Below are positions 22,561-34,029 of a DNA stretch of 64,000 bases, piece after piece. Every line of letters begins with the position of its first letter. Position 1 is the stretch's first letter. The stretch covers positions 2,388,501-2,452,500 of the forward strand of contig NC_081823.1 of the NCBI RefSeq assembly GCF_030704535.1, written 5' to 3'. Made by a program: the position numbers and the translations under genes. The notes under the pieces are model-generated. The model was not told the DNA's origin, searched no databases, and saw only the letters and a program-made list of their open reading frames with translations. This DNA comes from Vitis vinifera (taxonomy: Eukaryota > Streptophyta > Magnoliopsida > Vitales > Vitaceae).

Positions 22561-25311
22561 ATGGGAAAGTCATCTTCTTCTCTCAGGAAGAAACGCTCCA
22601 AGAATTCCTCTCAGGTTTTCTTCTCTCTCCCTGCTTATTCAATCGTGTTCGAAGCTTTTCTATCTTCCAGTTTTCTTTCAGTGGATTTTTGTTTTTGCTA
22701 GTTTTAGGGTTAGATTTCCTTTTCTTGTTTAAATGATTTAATTTGGGAGGCTTACACTCTGTTTGGTTGCTGAGAAATTGTGGGGAAAAAACCAGAAATT
22801 GAATTATGGGTCTAGTGGTTCGTGTTGAACTGAATACTATACTGTTTTTATGATAAAAATCGAGTTGCCCATAGTGTAGTGGTGGGCATGATGTAGATGT
22901 CTTGGTACAGGGTCCATAGCTCCATCTGGGATCTTCAATATCTACAGATTTTGATTGTAATTTGGAAGCTTTGTTCAAATTTTTATTTTTGCTATTGATT
23001 TTTACTGTTTTTCTTAATTAATTCTGACAATGGATCAAAATCTCCATCAAATTTCCATTTCTAAATGCCTTTAGATGAATCAACATTTCTATGGATATCC
23101 CTGATATCTAAGAGTTGACTTCTATTTCCCGAAATCTTTGTTCAAATTTCCATGTTTGCTATTAATTTGTACCATTTTTCTAAATTAATATCACTTTCTT
23201 TCAATATCTCTGAATTTCTGGAACCTTGATATGATGATGGATATTAATGTTTTACACCTTGGTGGGGGATTTGGCTTGCTTGGCCCTTTTAATTACGAAA
23301 AATATGGTTTGGAATTTGTTTATGATCCTTTTGTTACTTTTTCTTGGCAACCAAAGGGAGTGTTGGGTTTTTAAATTGAATTGATATAATTATGGGCTCT
23401 CTGTTTTCAATCTCAATGCCTATTTCTGCATCTATATACATGTATACACTAGGTCCGCAAGCGGAAAAGAAGTAAGAGTAGAAGTAGGAGGAATAAATCC
23501 AAGAAGCTCCGTCGTCATGATGATTCCCTTTCTTATTCTGATGATGATACTTCGAGAAGTTCAATGTTAGTGTCATCCTCTAGTTCTGAGGAAAATTATA
23601 GGAGTAGAAGGGCTCGGTCTCGCACTCGAAAGGACGTAAAGAGTAGTAAAAAAAGGGCTCGAAGGAGCTCTCCTAGACGTGGAAGCGTAGAGGGTTCACC
23701 CCGTGCAAAGAAAAGAAAAGGGTCAAAGAGGAATGGTGATTTGGATGCAAGGAAGAAAGCCCACAAGAAGAAACCGAGGAGAGATGTAAGTGATAGTTCC
23801 ATGAGCAGCGGTTCATGGAGTTGTTCGACATGTCAAGGTGGGAATAGCAGCAGTGGTGAGAGTGAATTTGAGAGGCCAAGGGGTAGGTCTGAAAGAAAGG
23901 AGAGAGATAAGAGAAATTTGGGAAAAGTTAAACATGTTAATAAAAGGAGTAGACATAGGTCAAGAAGTTGTTCATCATATAGTCGATGCAGTGAAAGTAG
24001 TGGTTATCAAAGTGTGGAGAGATGGGATGCTGAGAATAATTCAAGACGTTTAAGATCAGTTATTACTGTTGTACGAGAACCGGAAGAGGAGGATGGAAGA
24101 GAATTGGATAAGGATGCACATAAAGAAGAGATTATATATGATCATGATGATGGTTACCCTTCTTGCAGAAGTAATGATAGTAATGATGGTGGGGGGAAGA
24201 GGGAGTTAACTTATCATTCAGAGAAGAGAAAGCAAATTGAATCAGGGAAAGAAGCTTTTGTTTCTAACATTAGAACCACTGAGGATAAAGAGAGTGACAA
24301 GGATTGTGGGACCCAGAATGATGGAAGTAATCCAAGCTTCCATGGGGTCAAGGAAAATAAGAATGAGGCTTCTGATGATATTGGTCATTTGGAGTCAATT
24401 TTAAGACAAAGAGCTATAGAAAATCTGAGAAAATTCCGAGGGGTCCAAACAAATGCAAAGACTACTCCGAAAGACGTGACTGCTGCAGTTAAGCATTCAC
24501 CCACTTCAAAGGCTGAGTTGGTGCAAATCAAGGCCTCCAGGGTGGATGGGACTAGAGCTGTAAGTGCAAACCCAGTAGTAGAGCAGAGTAATATGCCTAC
24601 TGTCGGGAGAGAGTTCACTTATTCTTCACAGAATCTTGGAAAGATTCCAGATGGAAGATACAGTGAAAATGAACCTGGAGCTTCTGAAAGAGGAGTTGTC
24701 TGCCCACCAGAAAAGGTGGCTACCACTTGTGCTCCCAATGATGACAATAGTAGCAAAACTGCTGTCAATGCATTTGGTAATAAATCTAAGCCTGGAACAT
24801 CAGTACTGAGGCGAGAATCTTTTGGCACTAGCACCCCCCTGAAGCAAGCATCCATTTCACAGGAGCCTCATAGACCAAATTTGCTGGTGACCAGGCCAAG
24901 TGTAAATACAAATTCTGCTGCAACTGCTCAAACTGTGCTGTGGAGTAGCAAGGATAATGGTCAACAAGTTAGTGATACTGCTGGTCCTGCTGCTTCGAAC
25001 CCGCCTCCTGAGCTTAAACCTATTTCAGGAGAACAAAGCTCAAAAGAAGTGCAAGGAGAAGCCAAGGAGGGCTCACAGTTTGAGCAGAAGACAATGTCTG
25101 TAATGCGGGGTGGTGAAATGGTGCAAGTGAGTATTTTCATCTGTTATAAATTTGCATGCCACTCTTTGGACCGGTGAAGCATGAATGCTACTCTATTTAG
25201 TTTATTTTAGATTTATTTAGCATCATACTTAATATCTCTTATCAGGTGAGCTACAAGGTTTACATCCCAAAGAAGGCCCCTGCATCTGGGTGGAGGCAAC
25301 TTCCGCGCTGA
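22561..25311 (+). CDS. Ser/Arg/Lys-rich nuclear protein of unknown function
   Basis: Exons 22561-22614, 23453-25126 and 25246-25311 join in phase to give 597 residues. The N-terminus MGKSSSSLRKKRSKNSSQ and the next 150 residues are rich in Ser, Arg and Lys, with RS-like runs (KRSKSRSRR, RSRRARSRTRK) and several likely nuclear localisation signals. The middle is acidic and low in complexity, with one ordered-looking helix (LESILRQRAIENLRKFRG). The C-terminus GGEMVQVSYKVYIPKKAPASGWRQLPR is less repetitive and is split by the last intron. It resembles plant proteins labelled serine/arginine repetitive matrix-like, but there is no RNA recognition motif or other catalytic or binding domain, so splicing involvement is only a guess. 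Intron 1 contains a diverged 60-bp direct repeat (about 22970 and 23138). Confidence 0.85.
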
Positions 25312-26179
25312 TGTTTGATTTGTGATCATGTCCCCAATGGAATGGCTTTTCATGGAAGTTCTACAATGACAGACAACTATTGAGTGGCCTGCCCTGCAAC
25401 AGCTGAAAGAAAGCTTAAAAAGGAAGTATAATAATTGAGATTAATAGGTTATTTTGGTCTTCGCTTTAATCATGGAAATGACTCTATATACACACATCTG
25501 TCTCAGATATATTCATAGTTTCATTCCACTTGTTTCTCTGCCCATGGTTTCTGTGACCTCTATTTTCTTAGTCATGCATTTAAATTTCAAATATTGCTAT
25601 GTTGAGGTCTTAGGATGAACTGTTAACTGTTATTGGAAATTGTTTCTGTAAAAGAAGCAACTCGGAAAAGGTGTCATTTTCCCCATGTTGTTCCTGTGTG
25701 CTGCATAAATTTTAGATCAGAAGAGAGGCCAGCAAACATTTTTCCATGGTGAGCACAACTGACCAGTCAAGAAACTGAGCATTACCAGATCACATAAACA
25801 AGGGAAAAAATGGACAAAGAAATACTAATTTTCATAATTCACAAAATCTGCACATGCTTCAGCGGTTTTAAACTCTTAAACACAAAATGAAGGTATACTG
25901 TTTTGACCGCTTCTAGGTGAAAAACAAATAGTCAAGAGTCTGAGCGCAGAAAAATTTGATGTCATGCACCATCTTGACAGATTAAGCATGTTTTTTTTAC
26001 ATAGACGTGAATGTTTCTGGTCGAAATAGTTGATAACTTTAGAGCTTACTAGATGGTCAAGCAGGCAATGGGCATAAGGCCATGACTTTTAACATCAGAT
26101 GGCTGCCAAGTTGTTAATAATCAAAGCAAAGTCATGCTTCTGCCTCCTGTTTCATTAGACAACGTAAAAATCATCTTCT
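25312..26179. other. Convergent intergenic region
   Basis: This 868-bp gap separates the stop codons of the SR-rich gene (+) and the methyltransferase gene (-) and must hold both 3' UTRs. No other feature is seen. Confidence 0.7.
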
Positions 26180-29100
26180 TCAGTTAACTGTGAGACCCCT
26201 TCTCTTTGTGCCACACACGCAGGCCCAGTCATCGATCTCAGTCACAGATATGCTTTCCAGGAGGGGCGAATATCGTTCCATAATGTATGGAACCTGCATC
26301 AAAATGCAATTACAAAGGAATTAGGCCTAGCCCTGCTCCAACCCTGACTTCCACACATTTCTTGAGTTCCACAAATTAAAAAAAATGTTAAGTATAAAGC
26401 ATGACCTTGTGGGTGGGTTTCCCACAGTGGCCAAGACTTACACATTATCATGCCTTTTTTTTTTCTTTTGATATCCCTAAAATTTATCCAACTAGATCTT
26501 ATAAATAATACCATTGCCACAAGAATACCTGCTCGGATATGATACCAGAAACTGCAACGACAGCCCCAGGCTTGGCATGAGAAACAATGTCATCCGCCAA
26601 ATCTAATAGAGGATTCAAGAGTATGTTTGCAATGACAATGTCAAAACTCTCTGATTCAGTAGTGACTCCCATGCTATTGGGGCTCTGTCCTTCCACAACT
26701 TCATGTGTCCTTCCATCCGGTGGAACTAGAGTTAACTGCATTTTATTAGGGCTTATCTTGTTCAAAGCGGCATTCTGAGTTGCAGCAGTGATTGCTTGGG
26801 GATCTACATCAATTCCAACTGATGAGGCAGCACCAAACTGCACCCGAATGTAACAAAGAATTAGTTGGCAACACGAGTAATTCATTATTTTATAATCATT
26901 TGAGAATGTATCGATTGAGTTCATCTGTCTGGCACAGAAGGGATGATACTGCATCAGACGTGGAATTTTAGCACCAGAAAAACAACTAGAGATTAAGTTT
27001 CTTCATCTCTCATATCTTCTTTCTCCTTCATGTGTTAAAGCACACAGAAGCTCTGTCATTTTCTTTTGGTTTGTAAGATTGATTTGTGATGCTGCATGCC
27101 TGCTTTCCTCTTTCTGATCCTTTTGGATTGTATTTTGCCTATGATTTGCATCGCTAAAAGATGACTTCAAGAAACTGTTGAAACCTCACAAGTACAATAT
27201 GTATTCTTGCTTCCAAGTTTACACTCCAATAGGTAGCATAATGTCACGGACTTAGTCGTTCACTAAGCTCGTGCGGCACTTAGACCAGCCAAGACGCTTG
27301 ATCTTGCTAAGTCAGCCTTGCTCCCAATACTTAGCTCGCTCGGCTAAAACACTCGCGACTCAAAAGCTTAAGAAGCTTGTTAGGCAACTCCTTAAAGAAT
27401 GGAAGCTCTTATTAACTCGAGAAGCTTTTACAAGTGCTTGGATGCTCACTTGCTTGGTGCCTTGGCCAAATGAGGCCCTCACCTATTTATAGGCACCAAT
27501 GGAACTCTCTGGAACCTTGGAGGGTTCCTTACATCTCAAGACTATTCTAGAATGTCCTACACCATTCTAGGTACAAGCCTATATACAAGTATATACAAAA
27601 GTCTTCTAGATTTCTCTAGAAAGCCCCGGACTCCTCTTGTGCCTTCCACCATAGTGTAGAATTGTGTGGATTCCTCCAGACTTCTCTAGAACCTTCCACA
27701 CTCTTCCCCCTCTAGGAGTCTCCAGAAGCTTCCTGGCCCTATATAAGGCCATGGGGAGGCTCATTTGGATCAGCTTGTGACACTCTCCCCCACCTATGCC
27801 GCAGACGTCCTCGTCGCGCCTTCTGCCCGGAACCGCTCGATCTGCTCCTGGAACTGCCATAGTGCCTCTGCTGGCTCCCAGCTGGCCTCACTTTCTGGTA
27901 GTCCCTTCCATTTCACTAAGTATTCCGTAGCAGGAGGTACCCCTCGTCTCCTGATGACCCGGTCTGCGAGGATGAGTTCTACCTCCTTATCATAGGAGGT
28001 CACGACCGCTGTAGGTGCCCTCTTGGACAACCCTCGGCTTGGATCATCCTTGTCTTCATGATAGGGCTTCAAGTAGCTGGCGTGGAAGACAAGATGAATC
28101 TTCAACCTCGGGGGCAGCTCAACTTTATAGGACACCTTGCCGACCTTCCCAAGTATGGGGAAGGGTCCTTCATACCTCCTCACAAGGCCCTTATGCACCG
28201 GCCTTAGGGACTTGAATTGTTGAGGAAGGAGCTTGACAAGCACCATGTCTCCGACCTTATACTCCGTGTGTCGTCGCTTCTTGTCAGCCCACTTCTTCAT
28301 TTTCTTAGCGGCCTTGTCCAAGTATGAGCGTGCTATATCAGCTTGCTCGTGCCACCCTTTTGCGAACTTGAAAGCCGCTGGACTTTTCCCCGTGTAGCCA
28401 ATTGTTAGGGTGTGAGGAGTTAACGGTTGCTGTCCCGTAGCTAGCTCAAACGGACTCTTGTTGGTCGCCTCACTCCTTTGTAGGTTGTATGAGAACTGGG
28501 CTACATCTAGCAACTTAGCCCAATCCTTCTGGTTGGCACTCACGAAGTGCCTTAGGTAGAGCTCCAATAAGGCGTTCACCCTCTCAGTCTGCCCATCCGT
28601 CTGTGGATGAAAGCTTGTGGAGAAGTGAAGCTCCGAACCCATAAGCTTGAAGAGTTCCGTCCAAAACTTCCCAGTGAAGCGCGGGTCGCGATCACTGATG
28701 ATGAACTTAGGCAACCCCCAATACTTGACTACGTGCTTTAGGAATAACCTTGCCGTCTCTTCCGCCGTGCAGTCAGTCGGGGCTGCTATGAAGGTTGCAT
28801 ACTTAGAGAACCTGTCCACCACCACTATGATAGACCCATTGTCCTCTGACTTGGGTAGCCCGATGATGAAGTCCATGGTGACGCTGTCCCATGGGCGTTC
28901 TGCTATAGGTAGTGGCTCTAACAGGCCTCTAGGTTGTCGCTGCTCCACCTTGTCTTGTTGGCACACAAGACAAGTCCTCACATAGGCCTCAACCTCGTCC
29001 CGTATTTGAGGCCAATAGTACGCCGACTCGAGTAGTGCCCTAGTGCGTCGTTGCCCAGGGTGCCCAACCTACTTGGTGTCGTGGCACTCCTTAATCAGGT

Positions 29101-31466
29101 TCCTCCTTATGTTCCCCCACTTAGGCACGTAGAGTCGTCTCCCCTTTGTATAGAGTAGGGGCCGTCCTCCACCCAAAACCGCTTAGTCTTTCCTTCATGA
29201 GCCAGGGCGATTAGGCTTTTAGCCACTGGATCATGTTGCAGTCCCTCCCTTAGAAGATCCACTATATCTCCTTGGGGCTGACTCGTCATGGACGCTAGCT
29301 CGGCTTTGCGACTTAGGGCGTCGGCCACATGGTTAGCACTTCCTGGCTTATACTCCAGCGTATAGTCGAACTCGGCCAAGAAGTCTTGCCACCTAGCTTG
29401 TTTAGGCCATGGGGAGGCTCATTTGGATCAGCTTGTGACACTAAGCTCAAAACTGACTGCAGACCAAGAGGATAGGAACCCAAGAGAGTCCCAAGTCAAG
29501 GAATTGCAGATACTCAATGTTTTGAAGTTCAATGGAATTGAAAGAATAAACAAGTCTGTGACTTTGCGCTACAAGTCCGAGCAAGTTCCTATTGAAAAGC
29601 AATTTAGTGATGTCAACAACCATCTCAGAGACAACATATGTAAAGCCTCTCAAGGGGGATTAACCATCAGGATATTAGAGGTAAAAAGTAGCACAAGATG
29701 GACATGAATTTTTGCCAATGAACCATCCAATAATTGAACTTTCTGATGCATTAATTGGTTTTAATCTACTATTTGATAGGCAAACTTTCACTTGAAGGAA
29801 ATTTAGTAAGACAGGTAACTTAGTTTACATCAGTTGCATCAGTATTTCCATAATTTTTTAAATTTTATTTTCCTTTTTGGTTCTATGGTTCTAACACTAG
29901 AAAGACGATACTTTATTGATGAAGGAATTGTTCTGTCAGTTTCATGCCACTGTCAATGTTCTTAATCCCTTTCAACAGAAGAACACATTCAAAGATGTCT
30001 GATAGTTGAAAAAGAAAGTTCTCTTGGACCCATCTAACTTTTGATTACATTCATTCATCAAGCAATGATCGTTTCAATTTTTTAAAAAAGAAAGACTATA
30101 TAACAAGGCAACCCACTTAAAAGTCTAAAACAAACATTGAAAAACAAAGAAAATATGCATAAATATGGTGAATATGATATCGATGTCGCAGCTAGATTAG
30201 TTTATGATAACATTGATGCACTTCCAGATAAGCTGAAAACTAAAGTTCGATTGTAAAATAAAAACTACATACCTTAAGTGCTGCAATTGCAAGAATTCCA
30301 GAACCTGTGCCATAGTCAAGAAAGCGTTCTCCTCCTTTTATCAAGCCATGTAGCAACAATAGACACAGCTTAGTTGTAGGATGTTCACCAGTTCCAAATG
30401 CAAATCCAGGATTTAGAATTATATTTGTTGCATGAGCATCCTGTAGCATTGAGAAGAAAACATAATATCCTTCAACAACATCAAGCGTAATATTCAAAAT
30501 TTATTTGTGGAAACCAAAAACCAATATTATAGTGAGCTCATAGATGTGGAGGAGACCATCACATCAGATTAATACACTAGGATATATTTGTATACACATT
30601 TACATAAGACAAAAATGAATGCATGCATGCATATGCTGTGTCCAGAAGATCATTCAAATAGCATGCTTAAATGTTCTCTGCTTAAGCCAAATAAAAATGA
30701 AAAACCAACTACAAAGAAAACACATTTTAGATTAAAAAGCTAAAAAGAAGGGACTCCTACATATAGTGAACAACAATTGCAGCAAAACCTTTAGAAAAGA
30801 TAATTTGAGATGATTAATCATACTGGAGGAGTTCTCCACTCAGGCACAATCCAAAGTCCTTCAGTTACTTCCACTGGACAAAATGATTCCTGTAATAGAT
30901 GAAAATTCAAAAGCAAATTAAAATGAAATCTCTGACAAGATAGGATCAGGAATTAGAGTTATCAGCATTGGCTGTTTTCTGTGACAAACTTAATTCTCCA
31001 AAGAATTAATTAGAAAATCAAATAAATCCAAGAACATAGTTTGACAAATTAAAACCTTGCAAGAGAAAAAACCTAAATGGTTTTCAGCTTCAGTAGCACA
31101 GAAGTATTGCATTGCAGTAATCTGCTATGCATGGACAGTACCCCCTACTGTAATTACTACATAACTGCTACAATAGGTTGAAAGGATTTTTTGATGGGCT
31201 CAATAATTCAATCTTCCTTACTTTAAATATAAAAATAACATGTGAATATGTTAGACTCAAAATAAAGAGACTAAAGGACCCAAAGAACTAATGAAGGTAG
31301 TATTCCAGAATAAAAAGCCTTCTTGTCTGCAGTCTGATCAATCATATTTGTCTAAAACACAGGGGGGTTGGGTTTGGTCAACAACCAACCCAAAACAGAT
31401 TTCAGTATAGATTTCAATGCAAAGATCATAGAAGCATTTTACATTATTTTTTTAAAGATCTATCGT

Positions 31467-31543
<77 letters not shown>

Positions 31544-33536
31544 CAAATTCAACCTGAGTCTTCTTTATCCAGTCATACTGCTCACCCACTCTGACTTCAT
31601 AACTTGGTAGCTCCTTCAAACCTACGGAATCAGCAGCATGTGAAATGCACACATCCACATCTTGGCGATCAGAAAATATAGAATCAATGCAAATCTGCAT
31701 GAAAACAAATTTCAGGCCAAATTTACAAAATAATGATTTATTCCTTCTAATTTTTACTTGCATTGCTCAGTGAACCAAAAAGCGTGATCCACTCATAATT
31801 AGTCGAAGCAGGAAAGCAACTAAAGTTGAGTGATTATGGACTAATTGTGGGGGAAAGACAGCAAGTCATTACAAGCCCTCCATAGAGTCTCCATAGGAAC
31901 TTTTGTGTTATTATAAGCTTCAAGTTTATCAAGCTTTGTCATCAAGTGTCTATTATCATCATCGATAAAAGTGATAAAGACATATGAAGAGTGAGATTCT
32001 TATCAGGTACTCTATAGGTGTATAAGGATTAATGTTTGACTATTCGTGATTCATGACCACTGCACTTTTCATGATTCAATAAAGAATAGCACAGGCCTTG
32101 TTATCTCTTACGGCAGCATAACCTAAAAAGATAAAGGCCTTGTTATCTCTTAAAAAGCTTGCCATATTGCACATGATATCAGGGAAAGACACAAAGGAAA
32201 TTTGTAGTTTCAAGAGCTTCAGATTGTAACACCATTTGACCATAAAAAAGTAGCCATCGGCAGCATCATATCACAATTATATCTCGAATTCCAAATCTAC
32301 TTTTTTTCACTAAGGAAAAATGACAAGAAATCCTGAATTAATGACACAAATTATTTTTATTTTTATTTTTTTTATCAGTAAATGAGATTTGTATTAAAAA
32401 TGCCAAAAAGGGTGCACCAAAGTACACACAATGTATACAGCGGCAACCAAAAAGTGCCAAAAAAAGGAAGGGAAAACAAAAAGATACTCCCTCCCTCAAA
32501 CCGACCCCAACCAATCAAAGAAATCTACTATGGACATCAATCTTTCACCTATAAACAGTTTGGTCCAAGTTAACAAGTATTACACAAAAACAAATTACAC
32601 AAATTATAACCCAGAAATCAAACATAAAGAGTGTGTCGAGTCTCTACCTTATCATTACCCTCATCACTGCCTTGTTCATCCATACTGGTAGAACTTGCAC
32701 CAAAACATAAAAGAGCTTCCGAAAGCATATCCTAACCATCACAACAGCATTATACACAAATCAGACACGTAGTTCCCAAAACTCACCTCAACAAAAACAT
32801 AATCCCAACCATTCATAGCCTGTCCACCATAGAAATTTTCTCCTCCCCCACCAATAAGATTTCAAATTTTCAGGAAAATTTCCCATTAAACACAAATTTT
32901 GTTGACCATCATCCCCAAGACAGCACAAGCCAGAAGTTCTGAAGATGTTTGAGTTTTCAAAAAGGTTTTACACTAAACGCCTGCATAACACAAACCTCCT
33001 CCTTTCTACAGCCTCAAAACCAGACTAGTATAAGATAGAACAAGAAAAAATAAAACCCAAGAAAACTTTTGCTGTAATAAGTGACCTTAAAGACTCCATT
33101 TCGGCGTCAGGAAAAAAACGAGTGAATTGAAAAGGAAAATGCCAAAAATGGCTCAGACAACCCACTCTCAGAATTTTCCCTCTACTTTCCTAACCTTTCC
33201 CACAGTCCAAACAGAACGGACCCAGAAGACGAAGAAAATCTTAGATTGAAACCAAAAAGCAAAAAATAAATGAAATGCAGGATTTGGGAATAGGTTCAAG
33301 CTAATGATGCTCACTGCGCTATCTTTTGGGCAGCTGATGCGAACGGAGAAGTAAGGAGATGTTAACGAGTGGGTGGTTGGCAGAGAAGAAGACGTCGAGA
33401 AGTTTCGGAACACTGAGCTGAGCCTCCGTTGAGAAAGTGGAGATGGAAAAACCCCATGAATGAGACGGCGTGGTTGTGAGGAAATGCGCCAGGATGAGAT
33501 GAAGGAAAGGTGTTTGAAGAAATGAGTCCCCCGCAT
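26180..33536 (-). CDS. Ribosomal protein L11 methyltransferase-like (PrmA), organellar
   Basis: Seven exons in transcript order: 33536-33315, 32731-32648, 31694-31554, 30889-30824, 30440-30273, 26837-26529 and 26293-26180. Phase is zero at every junction, giving 367 residues. Residues 1-60 are Ser/Arg-rich with almost no acidic residues, like a mitochondrial or plastid targeting peptide. The PrmA core follows: [36 protein letters not shown], the SAM-binding [12 protein letters not shown] (motif I), [10 protein letters not shown] (acidic motif II) and [19 protein letters not shown] (motif IV). The end is [24 protein letters not shown]. Bacterial PrmA trimethylates L11; here the substrate would be an organellar L11. 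A Ty3 remnant lies in intron 5 and a LINE stub in intron 2. It is divergent from PRA1.H. Confidence 0.93.
27242..29440 (-). mobile_element. Internally deleted Ty3/gypsy chromovirus
   Basis: The complete 3' LTR is 27242-27782 (541 bp, ends TGTCAC...GTGACA). Directly internal to it is a purine-rich tract (plus strand 27783-27795, CTCTCCCCCACCT), the expected polypurine tract. At the other end only 37 bp of the 5' LTR remain (29404-29440, identical to 27746-27782), joined straight to the RNase H/integrase region. Most of the 5' LTR, the primer-binding site, gag, protease and reverse transcriptase are therefore missing. The 5-bp flanks (CATAA, CTAAG) do not match. The element lies antisense to none of the exons, in methyltransferase intron 5 (same strand as the gene). 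Confidence 0.88.
27794..29379 (-). pseudogene. Chromovirus pol remnant: RNase H end, integrase, chromodomain
   Basis: Reading 29379 towards 27794: an RNase H tail ([17 protein letters not shown]), a zinc-finger piece (CLVCQQDK), the integrase core with its acidic triad region ([31 protein letters not shown]), and a C-terminal chromodomain ([18 protein letters not shown]). The chromodomain places it among chromoviruses. It is broken: a one-base frame change lies near 29150, and a TAG replaces an expected sense codon near 29071. The integrase-chromodomain stretch 28981-27794 is itself open for 395 codons. Confidence 0.88.
31469..31542. repeat. Compound (AT)n(GA)n microsatellite
   Basis: About 34 bp of AT repeats followed by about 38 bp of GA repeats. 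On the methyltransferase sense strand it begins about 11 nt after the donor of exon 3 (GT at 31553-31552), reading (TC)n then (AT)n. Confidence 0.95.
32344..32607 (-). mobile_element. 5'-truncated LINE 3' stub with target duplication
   Basis: The direct repeat ACACAAATTAT is at 32344-32354 and 32597-32607. The insert (32355-32596) begins on the plus strand with a T-rich run and continues with a 3'-UTR-like sequence (CCAAAGTACACACAATGTATACA, then CCAACCAATCAAAG). That motif recurs at the 3' ends of the LINE pieces at 40.0, 62.5 and 62.7 kb. It carries no coding sequence. It lies in intron 2 of the methyltransferase gene. Confidence 0.8.
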
Positions 33537-34029
33537 TTTTTAAATCGGAGTGTGCGCGCGCTGCCTCCGGTCGCAGACTTTATATGTCTGCGATGAGGCT
33601 ATACAACATACATTCATTTCCGAGCTTAAGGGTAAGGCTTCCTGTCCGATAAGGAGATGCCACGTGTATAATTCAAGTCTTATTATTTTATATTTATTAC
33701 ATCATTTTATTAAATCTCATTAAATTATATTTTAATCTTATTTATTTATACTTTCATCTCTTTTTTATAACTTCATCTAATCTATTTATATCGGTTTCGT
33801 ATGTTTAATTGTTTATACTCGCTCTGATACTTTTTTCCATTACTAAATAAAAAATTAAAATATTAAATTCATTTGAAAAAAAAAAAAAAGTTCATGAAAA
33901 TAATTTTAATATTAAATTTATTTTACATATAAAAAATTAAATATAATGTATATTAATTTTATTATTTATATTAAAAAGCCCGCAAAAATAAGAGCAGTGG
34001 GGTGGCACCGCGGAAATAGTGTAATGCCC
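33537..34029. promoter_or_regulatory. Shared divergent promoter region, methyltransferase / PRA1.H
   Basis: Only 493 bp separate the two divergent start codons. The left 100 bp are GC-rich (TGTGCGCGCGCTGCC) and followed by CCACGTGTA near 33661, then AT-rich DNA. No clear TATA box is placed for either gene. Confidence 0.55.

Noticed and set aside
31860-32340. Possible copia-type retroelement remnant with a repeated GGCCTTGTTATCTCTTA word
   Set aside because: Broken frames gave no convincing copia motif; left as anonymous intron DNA.
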